In this document: positions 25,670-33,198 of the stretch, piece by piece
Layout of the letters: every line of letters starts with the position of its first letter
Numbering within the stretch: the first letter of the stretch is position 1
IMG/VR virus record: IMGVR_UViG_3300009093_000043
Coordinates: 1-64,000 of that record
Direction: 5' to 3' (one strand)
Source: a virus
Length of the DNA: 64,000 bases
Program-made: the position numbers and the translations under genes
Notes under the pieces: generated by a model
What the model saw: only the letters and a program-made list of their open reading frames with translations
Told to the model about the DNA's origin: nothing
Database searches by the model: none

Positions 25670-26356
25670 TCAGCCCACCGCGTCCAGGACGCGGATCGAG
25701 GCGGCCTCGTAGCGGGCGAGGACCTTCTTCAGGTCGGCGTGGCTCGCGATCAGGTTCTCTTCGGCCTCGGCGACCTCGGCCGTAGCCTCGACGAGAAGCG
25801 CGCGGGCGTCCTGGGCCTCGCGGAAGTTGGTCGTACCACGGATCAACTCGCGGGCCGCGTCTCGGTTCGCGCGGGCTTCCTCGACACGCTTCGCGTCGGC
25901 TGCGGCCGTTCGGCGCGAGCCTTCGATGAGGTCCGCCTCGCGGTCGGCGACGATCCGCTCCATCGCCTGGATCTCGGCCCGGCGGTCACGGATCGCGCGC
26001 TTCGTCTTGAGGATCGCGTCGATCTCCCGATCGAGGTCGTCCCGGTCGTCGATCTCATACTCGCCGGATTCCTCGGCGTGGCGGATCGTGTAGGTGAAGG
26101 TGCTGACGTCGATGGGCGGGAGAACAACACCTCCGACGCTGTAAGGCGTGTTCGCTCGGTGGCCCCAGATCGTATGCCACACCGGACAAGAACCGGTCTC
26201 CGCCCACTCGGCGCGTTCGATGCCGAACTCGTCGGAGAAGATCCGGGCGATCGTAAGAAAGGCGCCGCTTTCCGAGATCCAGACGGATCCGGGAACCTTC
26301 GCCGACATGCGCTGCTGCTTTTCCTGATCCGAGAGCCTGGGTCGCTTGATAGCCAT
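25670..26356 (-). CDS. Hypothetical protein with long coiled coil
   Basis: A 228 aa protein. Residues 1-90 are globular with WHTIWGHRANTPYSVGG; about 95-220 form an Arg/Ala/Glu coiled coil (DREIDAILKTKRAIRDRRAE, ARANRDAARELI). A GGAGG ribosome site lies ahead of the ATG at 26356. I know no family. It precedes the helicase on the same strand. Confidence 0.7.
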   Translation of the reverse strand: MAIKRPRLSDQEKQQRMSAKVPGSVWISESGAFLTIARIFSDEFGIERAEWAETGSCPVWHTIWGHRANTPYSVGGVVLPPIDVSTFTYTIRHAEESGEYEIDDRDDLDREIDAILKTKRAIRDRRAEIQAMERIVADREADLIEGSRRTAAADAKRVEEARANRDAARELIRGTTNFREAQDARALLVEATAEVAEAEENLIASHADLKKVLARYEAASIRVLDAVG

Positions 26357-26410
26357 CGTCGTAGCCTCCGGATACCTAACGGACGACTTCCAATTCGTTA
26401 CACTCGTTTT

Positions 26411-26746
26411 TCAGGCGGCGACGGAAACCCGAACGGAAACCTGGGCTTCCAGGTCTCGAAGATGGGTCTCGGCGGCGGCGCGGAGCGGCCCGGAGACTCC
26501 CTTCCGGTCGAGTTCCCGCAGCGCCTTCTGGGCCCGCTCGATTCGAAGGGCCAGTCGGCTCTTCTCGTCCGTTCGGTAGAAGGGGAGGATCGTCGCGAAG
26601 ACCTTGGGTCGGCTGGTGAGGTGGTAACCCCCGCAGAAACCACAGTCGTAGACGCGAAGTCCGCGCTTCTTCCCGAACTTCAAGGCCTCGTCTTCCGTGC
26701 GGAAACGACACTTCGACCCGCAGGAACGATGTTCTTCTCGGTTCAT
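26411..26746 (-). CDS. Zinc-ribbon-like small protein
   Basis: A 111 aa protein with CGSKC near residues 9-13 and YDCGFCGGYHLTSRP (about 33-47), a paired-Cys plus His motif common in small phage proteins. The C-terminal half is an Arg/Ala/Leu helix. CGGAGG precedes the ATG at 26746. It probably binds zinc and nucleic acid or protein partners; the target is unknown. It diverges from the plus-strand run beginning at 26813. Confidence 0.75.
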   Translation of the reverse strand: MNREEHRSCGSKCRFRTEDEALKFGKKRGLRVYDCGFCGGYHLTSRPKVFATILPFYRTDEKSRLALRIERAQKALRELDRKGVSGPLRAAAETHLRDLEAQVSVRVSVAA

Positions 26747-26812
26747 GGTAGCCTCCGTTCGGATAACGGGCGGAGGCGGGGTTTCTACACTCCTCGGGGG
26801 TAAGATCCGGGA

Positions 26813-27187
26813 ATGGACACCACGAAGCTCGACCGATTCGCTTGGAACTTCACCAGGGAAGGACTTTCTACCCAGGTGGCGAACCTCTTCACCTCCTACT
26901 CGGAGAAGGGGCTCTGGCCCTCGAAGTTCTTCATGAACTCGAACGACTACGCGACGGTTCGCCGGTTCGGAGCCGGGATCCTGGAGCTGTCGGTTCAGGC
27001 CGAGCTACTGAAGGAGGGCCTCATGGGCTTCTTCTTCGGCGCGAAGATCTACACGAGCCCGGAAGTGGAGCCGGGGTTCTACTACGTCGAGACCGAGCCC
27101 TCGATCCCGAGGAACGTCGACCCCTTCTACGACCTCGTGGCGGAGAAGCTCCACTACGAACGTCGAGAGCGTCGAGAGGAGGAGTAA
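26813..27187 (+). CDS. Small protein resembling a capsid-fold fragment
   Basis: A 124 aa protein. Residues about 40-95 (FMNSNDYATVRRFGAGILEL then EGLMGFFFGAKIYTSPEVEP and FYYVETEP) resemble the C-terminal part of HK97-type major capsid proteins, which often read xxPxDYAxLRxxG...LWGAKIxVSxxVPxGxxYV. At 124 aa it is far too short to be a complete capsid protein. It may be a divergent domain, a decoy, or coincidence. It heads the plus-strand run, ends in TAA, and has GGGGGTAAG upstream of the start. Confidence 0.6.
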   Translation: MDTTKLDRFAWNFTREGLSTQVANLFTSYSEKGLWPSKFFMNSNDYATVRRFGAGILELSVQAELLKEGLMGFFFGAKIYTSPEVEPGFYYVETEPSIPRNVDPFYDLVAEKLHYERRERREEE

Positions 27188-27196
27188 CTCCTCCGA

Positions 27197-27865
27197 ATGC
27201 CGGTGAAGTTCATCAAACTCGTTCGCCACGGTGAGTCCGAGGCGAACGAGAACAAAGAGGTCCTTCTCGAAAAAGCTGACCATGACATCAACCTCTCCGA
27301 GAAGGGGAGGGCTCAGGCGAAGGAGTGCGGTCAGTTCCTTCGCGAGTGGTGCCACAACCGTATCGTCTCCACGGACGGGACGGTCGGTCCGAAGATCCGC
27401 CTCTGGCACTCGCCCTATCTCCGTGCGATCCAGACCGCCGATCTCATCCGCGAGGAGATGGGTCCTCAGATCCTCGACGTCCGGGAGCACTTCCTCCTCG
27501 GTGAGCAGCAGTTCGGTCTCTTCGACGGGATCCACGATCACGAGATCGGCAACCACTTCCCGGTCGAGGACGCCTACTACAAGAAGCACATGAGGTCGCG
27601 GACGAAGTTCTGGGCGAAGATGCCGCTGGGCGAGTCGCGTTTCGACGTCACCCAGCGCGTCCACCAGTCCTTCGGGACGTTCCAGCGAGACGCGGAGCAG
27701 AACGGGATCGAGCACCTCGTGATCGTCGCCCACGGGATCGTGATCCGCGCCTTCGTCATGGCGTGGTGCCGGAAGACGATCGACTGGTTCGAGAAGGAGA
27801 AGAACCCGACGAACTGTTCGGTGAGACTGATCGAAGGGACCGAAGACCGGGGGTACATCCGATGA
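27197..27865 (+). CDS. Histidine phosphatase (phosphoglycerate mutase superfamily)
   Basis: A 222 aa protein with the superfamily signature LVRHGESEAN (R10, H11, G12), a second Arg at 76 (HSPYLRA), a proton-donor candidate Glu103 (LLGEQQFG) and the second His at 179 (VIVAHGIVIR). These enzymes dephosphorylate small molecules or proteins through a phosphohistidine in the cytoplasm; the substrate here is unknown. All core residues are present, so activity is likely. An ATGA junction leads into the next gene. Confidence 0.88.
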   Translation: MPVKFIKLVRHGESEANENKEVLLEKADHDINLSEKGRAQAKECGQFLREWCHNRIVSTDGTVGPKIRLWHSPYLRAIQTADLIREEMGPQILDVREHFLLGEQQFGLFDGIHDHEIGNHFPVEDAYYKKHMRSRTKFWAKMPLGESRFDVTQRVHQSFGTFQRDAEQNGIEHLVIVAHGIVIRAFVMAWCRKTIDWFEKEKNPTNCSVRLIEGTEDRGYIR

Positions 27866-28053
27866 TCACGGACCGAATGCTCGCAGCAGAGGTGATGATC
27901 CTGAAGCGCTTCCGCTCTGGTTGGCGCCAACGCCACCGGCTCGACGAGTTCGCTCGGGGGTTCGAGTCGATGAAGCTCGGAGGCTACGTCCAGGCGCTCC
28001 GCGCGATCCGCGAATCGAGAACTGCTCGCGAGCGTAAGAACCGACATGGCTGA
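27862..28053 (+). CDS. Small basic helical protein
   Basis: A 63 aa protein (MITDRMLAAEVMILKRFRSG through RTARERKNRHG). The ATG overlaps the phosphatase TGA, and its 3' end overlaps the next gene by 8 bases, so it is translated in series. It is all-helical and strongly basic at the C terminus. Function unknown. Confidence 0.65.
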   Translation: MITDRMLAAEVMILKRFRSGWRQRHRLDEFARGFESMKLGGYVQALRAIRESRTARERKNRHG

Positions 28054-28981
28054 CGACGGCGAGTACAAGAAGATCCTCCCTCGACTGAAGGCTCGACCCG
28101 CTCGGGCGAAGAAGATGAACGGGAGGAAGTCCTCCGTTCCGAAGTCCCCTTCCTTCATCCACTACAAGCGAAGGACTCCGATCCCCTTCGACCAGTTCCG
28201 ACTCCAGGGAGTGACGGCCCAGACGACCTACGCCTACGGGTTCGAGACGATCCCCGACACGCTCGATCAGAACGAGACGGAGGTCATGAGGGCGTACCAC
28301 CGGACCGTGATCCTCTCCCCCGACCACGGAGCGGAAGGTCTCGCGGACCGGCCGATCGGTGAGATCACCGCGATGGTCTACCAGACCTTCTGGTTGAAGC
28401 TCGTGAACGCAGGCGTCTCCGAGGTGTCGATTCGGAAGTACCAGGTCGAAGTGGCGAAGGTCTTCCGCTTCTTCAAGAACCTGGGCATCACCCACCCCTC
28501 GCTCGACCTGGTCCTCGACCTCAGGATGAAGGTCCCCTCGGGAAAGAAGGAGGTCGATCCGGAGATCCTCTCTCTCCTCGGCGCCTCGAACGACGTCCAC
28601 ACCGAGACCGCGTCGAAGATCTTCTCAACCCCTCCGAGCGAAGTCACTCCGGCTCAGCGCAAGTCGGCGATGACGGCGAACTTCGCGACGCTCTACGGTT
28701 CGGCTCGGCCCGAGGTGTCGACGGTGAAGAAGCGTCGGACCTCGAAGGAGCGCGCGATCGAGGAGAAGAAGATCCGCGTCGGGACTCGGATCCAGTACGT
28801 CCCGACCGGAGTCACCAACCGCGTCGCTCGGATCGAAGTCGAGAAGAAGCGCTACGGGGTGAAGGAGAAGATGATCTACTGGGACACCAGCCCCGGTCCG
28901 AACTGGACGGCTTCTCGAAGGAGCGTTCGCGTCGAATCGGTTCTCGGAAACCCCTCCACCTACAAGGTCCTCGACTCATGA
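28046..28981 (+). CDS. Hypothetical basic protein
   Basis: A 311 aa protein with a Lys/Arg-rich N terminus (RLKARPARAKKMNGRKSSVP), a central helical region (VSEVSIRKYQVEVAKVFRFF) and a C-terminal beta region (VGTRIQYVPTGVTNRVARIE) that looks like a small SH3-like barrel. Residues about 208-222 read RKSAMTANFATLYG, oddly similar to motif B of family A DNA polymerases, but no other polymerase motif is present. Probably nucleic-acid binding. ATGA overlap joins it to the next gene. Confidence 0.65.
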   Translation: MADDGEYKKILPRLKARPARAKKMNGRKSSVPKSPSFIHYKRRTPIPFDQFRLQGVTAQTTYAYGFETIPDTLDQNETEVMRAYHRTVILSPDHGAEGLADRPIGEITAMVYQTFWLKLVNAGVSEVSIRKYQVEVAKVFRFFKNLGITHPSLDLVLDLRMKVPSGKKEVDPEILSLLGASNDVHTETASKIFSTPPSEVTPAQRKSAMTANFATLYGSARPEVSTVKKRRTSKERAIEEKKIRVGTRIQYVPTGVTNRVARIEVEKKRYGVKEKMIYWDTSPGPNWTASRRSVRVESVLGNPSTYKVLDS

Positions 28982-29349
28982 TCCCTGACCGTGAAGTCGG
29001 AACGGTCTACCCGGGCCATCCTCTCACGATCGCTTCGTTCATCCTCCGGAAGTACGAGGGTCAACTGGACGTGGCGTTCGAGACTTCGAGCCATGGGTGG
29101 CCGAACGCTCTTTCTGATGGGGACATCCCCGGGGCCGGCGACGCCGTCTACTCGGCTCTCCAGCTCCTCAAGGAAGTCCGGGAAGGGGTCTTCACGCCGG
29201 ACGAGGCGGTGGAGGTCGCGATTGCTCGGTGGACGAAGGAACGGGAGACCTGCGGGTATCGAGATCGTCTCGAACCGGGGAACGAGGAAGCGCGTTCGCT
29301 CGCTCCCGATTTCGTCGATCTCGCCAAGCGCTGCCTCTCGCGGGCGTAA
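28978..29349 (+). CDS. Hypothetical protein
   Basis: A 123 aa protein starting with an ATG overlapping the upstream TGA and ending in TAA. It is mixed alpha/beta with several acidic segments (GDAVYSALQLLKEVREGVFT). No motif or membrane segment is recognised. It sits in the tightly packed plus-strand run. Confidence 0.65.
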   Translation: MIPDREVGTVYPGHPLTIASFILRKYEGQLDVAFETSSHGWPNALSDGDIPGAGDAVYSALQLLKEVREGVFTPDEAVEVAIARWTKERETCGYRDRLEPGNEEARSLAPDFVDLAKRCLSRA

Positions 29350-29357
29350 CGAGATCG

Positions 29358-29699
29358 ATGTCCAAGACCAAACAGAACCTCGACGACGAACTGACGAACG
29401 CCCTCCAGGAAGCCGAGGCCTGGCTGAAGGAGGCCTACCCGGCGACAGAGGGGTCAGTAACCCTTCCGAGCAACCTGGCGAACTCGCTCTGCTGGGAGAG
29501 CAAGCGCCTCTGGTTCTCGTCGAGCGTGACGGGGAAGATCCTCCTGGTCGAGACTTCGGAAGAGGTTCGGATCGCCGCCGCCTACGTCCTGAACGACCTC
29601 CGACTCATCCTCGACACGAAGTGGAGGGAGACCATCCACCGGTACGAGAAGGCGATCGAAGAGGCGACGAAGTTCGCGAGTTCCGCTCCGGGAGTGTAA
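29358..29699 (+). CDS. Hypothetical protein
   Basis: A 113 aa protein (MSKTKQNLDDELTNALQEAE). The ATG at 29358 is the natural start, 8 bases after the previous TAA; the frame is open further upstream but overlaps that gene. It is mostly helical with one strand pair (KRLWFSSSVTGKILLVETSE). Function unknown. The next gene begins 42 bases after the TAA, following a TAAGGTAGGT segment and a CCGGAGG ribosome site. Confidence 0.65.
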   Translation: MSKTKQNLDDELTNALQEAEAWLKEAYPATEGSVTLPSNLANSLCWESKRLWFSSSVTGKILLVETSEEVRIAAAYVLNDLRLILDTKWRETIHRYEKAIEEATKFASSAPGV

Positions 29700-29741
29700 G
29701 GTAGGTCCCCCCGGTCGTTAGACTCTCCGGAGGACCCATCG

Positions 29742-31259
29742 ATGAAGCTCGCTTCCGTCGCCCCGAACCTGAGACTCCTACAGCCGGCTCTCCCGCCGGC
29801 CCCGCCGAGTCTCCCCACCCGGAACAAGCGGGTCCTCTTCGTCACGAACCGGCCGGACGACTCGCTCCAGCGCGAGCTTTCCCACCTCTTCCAGACCTCG
29901 AAGCTCGAATTCGCGGTGATCGAGGGGCGCTCCCCCCGGACCGTCGATTCGATCTGCGTCGGGATCGAGTCGAACAGCTTCGACTACGTCCTCGCCGCCG
30001 TCGGGTTCATGGACCACTCGACCGACGGGCGCCTCTCCTCTTCGTGCCGGAAGGTCGAGACCCCCTACCTCCGGGTCCAAAAGGGCCGTCCGGCGGCATG
30101 CCTCCGGGCTTTCGAGAACTTCTTCCGGACCGAACTCGACAAGGGGAAGCTCCTCGAAGGGATGAAGGAGGCGAAAGCGCTCGCCTCTACGAAGCCCGAG
30201 GAGGCTTCGGCCGTCTCGGAGACGTCCTCGTCGGTCGAGGATTCGGAGAACGCCTCCGAGGACCGTCCGGAGGCCGCGACGGTGGCCGTCCCCGACCTCT
30301 CGTCGTTTGTCTTCCAGTCCAAGGGTCAGAAGTTCGAGGCCTGGTCGGCGGCCGAGGTCTACGCCCTCTACCTCATGAAGGCCGCGAAGACCTCGGCGAG
30401 CGACATCCAGGGGATCTTGCGGTCCGCGTTCAACACGAACCGGACCGAGAAGACGATCCACCAGACCTACTACAAATACTTCGTCTCCGAGAAGAGGGGC
30501 AACCTCCCGCCCGGGTACGAAGAACTGAAAGCGAAGGGTCTCTCTCTGAATGCGCTCCTCTCCTCGATCCCGGCCCCTCAGATCTCGACGTCCGCCGAGC
30601 CTGAGCTGGTCGAGACGAAGGCGGTTCCGAAGGCCCCGAGGCCTCCGAAGACGACCTCGGGGGAGAAGCCCGAGAAGCTGAACATCACCTACCGGACGGT
30701 CAGCACCCCCTTCCTGAAGGTCCTCTACCGCAACCGGGAGCGGGGTCCTCTCGGGACCGCGCCTGCGATGGTCGCGGCGCTGGTCGACATGGGTCTCGAC
30801 CCGGAACTCATGGGGCTCCTCCAGGTCCAGAACTGCTTCAGCAACGCCCGCTACGATCTGAAGATCCGAGGCCTCATCAAGAACGAGGGGATGAAGTGGT
30901 GGATCACGGAGGTGGGGGTGAAGGCGTTGGAGGAAGGGCGGATTCCGGAAGCGCCTCCCGTGAAGGTGGTCCTTCCGCCGTCGCCTCCGCCGGCTCCGAT
31001 CGTCGAGACCAAGGTGGAGGCCCCGCCGGTCGAGGTTGTCGAAGCTCCTCCCCCACCGCCGCCTCCTGCCTCTTCGCCGGTTCAGGCGATCGTCCCCGTC
31101 GCGCCGGCTCTGAAGGCGGCCCCGACGAAGATCGCGATCGAGATCATCTCCGACGGCGTGAAGATCGACTCGGTCATGATCACCGGTAGCTCGGGGAGCG
31201 GCGGCCTGATCGACACGAAGCGAAGCTTCGCCGAGATCCTCGCCTTCCTCTACGGCTGA
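29742..31259 (+). CDS. Modular DNA-binding protein with DUF2325-like N-terminal domain
   Basis: A 505 aa protein. Residues about 28-130 (NKRVLFVTNRPDDSLQRELS ... YVLAAVGFMDHSTDGRLSSS ... CRKVETPYLRVQKGR) resemble DUF2325, with its D-x-V...H...K...P pattern. About 200-250 (FEAWSAAEVYALYLMKAAKT) is Myb/SANT-like. About 325-400 (AMVAALVDMGLDPELMGLLQ ... WWITEVGVKALEEGR) resembles an Mrr-N-type winged helix. A Pro-rich linker and a C-terminal strand domain follow. Probably a DNA-binding regulator or sensor. CCGGAGG precedes the ATG. Domain calls are by eye. Confidence 0.6.
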   Translation: MKLASVAPNLRLLQPALPPAPPSLPTRNKRVLFVTNRPDDSLQRELSHLFQTSKLEFAVIEGRSPRTVDSICVGIESNSFDYVLAAVGFMDHSTDGRLSSSCRKVETPYLRVQKGRPAACLRAFENFFRTELDKGKLLEGMKEAKALASTKPEEASAVSETSSSVEDSENASEDRPEAATVAVPDLSSFVFQSKGQKFEAWSAAEVYALYLMKAAKTSASDIQGILRSAFNTNRTEKTIHQTYYKYFVSEKRGNLPPGYEELKAKGLSLNALLSSIPAPQISTSAEPELVETKAVPKAPRPPKTTSGEKPEKLNITYRTVSTPFLKVLYRNRERGPLGTAPAMVAALVDMGLDPELMGLLQVQNCFSNARYDLKIRGLIKNEGMKWWITEVGVKALEEGRIPEAPPVKVVLPPSPPPAPIVETKVEAPPVEVVEAPPPPPPPASSPVQAIVPVAPALKAAPTKIAIEIISDGVKIDSVMITGSSGSGGLIDTKRSFAEILAFLYG

Positions 31260-31270
31260 AAGGGAGTCCC

Positions 31271-31489
31271 ATGCGGTTCTACGTTCTCGAAAGCCTCTCG
31301 ACGGGCGAGCGCTCGTACACCACGTACCCGAACAAGGACACGCGAGACCCGACGCTCATGAGAGACGGCTCGGTCGGGTACAAGCTCCTGAAGGAAGTCG
31401 GGAGCGACTACGAGGCCCAGGCCTTCCTCTTCGGGACGACCTTCGCCGATCGAGAGCGTGACCGCCGACGAGCCGAGGGCCACGAGTAG
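31271..31489 (+). CDS. Small hypothetical protein
   Basis: A 72 aa protein (MRFYVLESLSTGERSYTTYP) with an AAAGGGAG site before the ATG, ending in TAG. If UAG were read through, translation would stop six codons later at TGA. The C terminus is basic and helical. No family is recognised. Confidence 0.65.
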   Translation: MRFYVLESLSTGERSYTTYPNKDTRDPTLMRDGSVGYKLLKEVGSDYEAQAFLFGTTFADRERDRRRAEGHE

Positions 31490-31497
31490 GTTTCCTC

Positions 31498-31800
31498 ATG
31501 GACTACCTGATCAAAACCCGGGAGTGGATCCCTCGCGAGGTCGCTCAATCTCGATTCGCAGTTCGTCGCGGAGGCACCCACTCTCGCGGTCGATACTCTC
31601 CGTGGCAAACCGTCGAGGTCTGTAAGACCTACGAGGAAGCTGTGGGGAAGATCGAGGCCTGGTTCCGAGCGACGGGCTACCCAGGGGTCTCTCGTCCTCG
31701 AATTCTCTTTCACGGGGGCGATCCCTTCGCCATCACCCCCGACGGAGTTCTCTCCGGGGACCGTGCCCGTTACTACTGGCTGAGTCGTCATCCTCCGTGA
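31498..31800 (+). CDS. Small hypothetical protein
   Basis: A 100 aa protein rich in Arg, Trp and Tyr (DYLIKTREWIPREVAQSRFA; EAWFRATGYPGVSRPRILFH). GTAGG precedes the ATG at a slightly short distance. No motif is recognised. Its TGA overlaps an alternative GTG start of the Panacea-domain gene. Confidence 0.6.
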   Translation: MDYLIKTREWIPREVAQSRFAVRRGGTHSRGRYSPWQTVEVCKTYEEAVGKIEAWFRATGYPGVSRPRILFHGGDPFAITPDGVLSGDRARYYWLSRHPP

Positions 31801-31820
31801 GCGAGGGGGGTAAAGCGGGG

Positions 31821-32417
31821 ATGTGGTTCTTCTTCGAGGTCGAGACCGCGACCCATGCCGCCTTCTTCTTCGTGACCCGAGCGGGAGGTTCCCTCTCGGC
31901 GGAGAAGCTCGGTCAGCTCCTCTACTTGGCAGATCGAGAGTCCCTCATCCTGGCCGGGAACACGATCACGGAGAGTCACTTCGTGAACACGACGACGGGA
32001 CCGGCGCTCGAAGAGGTCTCGGAGCTTCTCCGGGGAGTCCGGACGGATCCGATCTGGACTGCTTCTCTCCGACGAAACGGAGACCTGATCGAAGCGATCG
32101 GCGAGGTCGACTTCAGCGACTCGATGCTTTCTCAGTTCGACCTCTCGATCCTCGATCGGATCGCCTACGGCCACGCCTCCCTAGACTCGAAGGCAATGCA
32201 CCAGATCTTCCGGTCTCTCCCCGAGTGGAGGACGCCCTGGTACGGAACGCTTCCCCTCGACCCGAAGGACATCCTTCGGGAAGCTGGACTCACCGAGGCC
32301 GAGATTCAAGCCTACGTGGAGCTGAACGCCGGACCTGCGGCCCTCAAGATGGCTGTTGGAAGGAACAGATTCCGAATGAACTTCGCGGGGCGATCCTCCT
32401 CGCGCTCCTCTTCCTGA
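31821..32417 (+). CDS. Panacea (DUF4065, SocA-like) domain protein
   Basis: A 198 aa protein from the ATG at 31821 (GGGGGG-rich upstream); a GTG at 31797 would add 8 residues. Residues about 22-75 (GGSLSAEKLGQLLYLADRES, LAGNTITESHFVNTTTGP, EEVSELLRG) match the Panacea fold: K-L-x-K-L-L-Y-x-A-D, then T/S...GP...V. Family knowledge: Panacea domains act as antitoxins or proteolytic adaptors and occur in phages. No paired toxin gene is evident beside it, so it could neutralise a host toxin or bridge a protein to a protease; that is inference. Confidence 0.8.
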   Translation: MWFFFEVETATHAAFFFVTRAGGSLSAEKLGQLLYLADRESLILAGNTITESHFVNTTTGPALEEVSELLRGVRTDPIWTASLRRNGDLIEAIGEVDFSDSMLSQFDLSILDRIAYGHASLDSKAMHQIFRSLPEWRTPWYGTLPLDPKDILREAGLTEAEIQAYVELNAGPAALKMAVGRNRFRMNFAGRSSSRSSS

Positions 32418-32521
32418 TGATGAGCGCCACGAGGAGTTCTCCGAACGTCTCGAAGATCGAGTCCCTCCTGACCGAGATTCGCGACCTACTCCAAAGGATC
32501 GAGAGGAAGAACAAGCCATGA
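32417..32521 (+). CDS. Very small helical protein
   Basis: A 34 aa frame (MMSATRSSPNVSKIESLLTE, then IRDLLQRIERKNKP) starting within the TGATG at the end of the Panacea gene and overlapping the next gene by ATGA. Upstream the same frame is open and hydrophobic (AILLALLFLM), so a longer membrane-anchored form starting at a non-ATG codon (for example ATT near 32369, which has GGAAGG before it) is possible. Evidence is position and heptad pattern only. Confidence 0.4.
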   Translation: MMSATRSSPNVSKIESLLTEIRDLLQRIERKNKP

Positions 32522-32883
32522 AGCTTCCCGTCACCTTCCGCGCGCTCGGGGCTTCGATCACGATCGAAGAGAAGAAGATCTCGGCCCTCGGCCAGTGGGA
32601 CGAGAGGACCGGTTCGATCGCCCTCAACCCAGACCAAGAGGAGATGGGGAAGTTCATCATCCTGATCCACGAGGCGATGCACGTCGTCGAGACGATGATG
32701 CTCCAGAACAAGTCGCTGAAGCGTCGGGTCAACCACGACTTCATCAGCGGTGCGGCCTACGGTCTCGCTGCGATCCTCGTGCACGCCGGAGCGGTCGAGG
32801 GCTTCACGGCGAAGGATTGGGAGAAGTGGAACAAGAAGAAGTGGAAGACCGACGAGAGCCCGAAGAAGCGTAGGCGATCATGA
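32518..32883 (+). CDS. Small HExxH zincin-like protein
   Basis: A 121 aa protein with ILIHEAMHVVE (HEAMH at residues 51-55), the zinc-binding and catalytic motif of zincin metallopeptidases, followed by a helix and a Lys-rich C terminus. Small HExxH phage proteins of about this size exist but lack demonstrated substrates. No signal peptide, so it would act in the cytoplasm. A third zinc ligand (for example His72 or His84) cannot be assigned. It is coupled by ATGA on both sides. Confidence 0.7.
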   Translation: MKLPVTFRALGASITIEEKKISALGQWDERTGSIALNPDQEEMGKFIILIHEAMHVVETMMLQNKSLKRRVNHDFISGAAYGLAAILVHAGAVEGFTAKDWEKWNKKKWKTDESPKKRRRS

Positions 32884-33197
32884 GTGAGTTCCCGGTCCGC
32901 TACACGAGTCCTCGCTACTACTGGTTGAACGTGGAGCCTCCCCCGAACCACCTTCGCCTTCGAAACGCCTCGGAAATTCAGAAGGGGGACCTCGTCCGTC
33001 TCAGAGGGTCCATCGATTGGACCGAGACCCTAGAGGTAGACCACTCCAGGAAGGCCCTGACTACGGGGTTTCATGGGTTTCGACGTACGGGCGGGTTCGT
33101 CGGGATCATCGACGCCTGTCGAAAGATCGGGGAAGATTCGATCCGCGTCAGACTGGATAAGTTCCTCAGGAAGATCTTCAAGAGGAAGACCTTCTAG
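32880..33197 (+). CDS. Hypothetical protein with small beta-barrel
   Basis: A 105 aa protein; residues about 30-95 (SEIQKGDLVRLRGSIDWTET ... GGFVGIIDACRKIG) have the spacing of an SH3-like or OB-like barrel, followed by a basic C terminus (LDKFLRKIFKRKTF). It is the last gene of the plus-strand run and ends in TAG one base before the convergent stop of the baseplate gene. Function unknown. Confidence 0.65.
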   Translation: MSEFPVRYTSPRYYWLNVEPPPNHLRLRNASEIQKGDLVRLRGSIDWTETLEVDHSRKALTTGFHGFRRTGGFVGIIDACRKIGEDSIRVRLDKFLRKIFKRKTF

Positions 33198-33198
33198 G

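Noticed and set aside
25022-26803. Plus-strand open frame of about 593 codons
   Set aside because: It is antisense to the helicase and two minus-strand genes, which have clear motifs and ribosome sites; its composition is that of a shadow frame.
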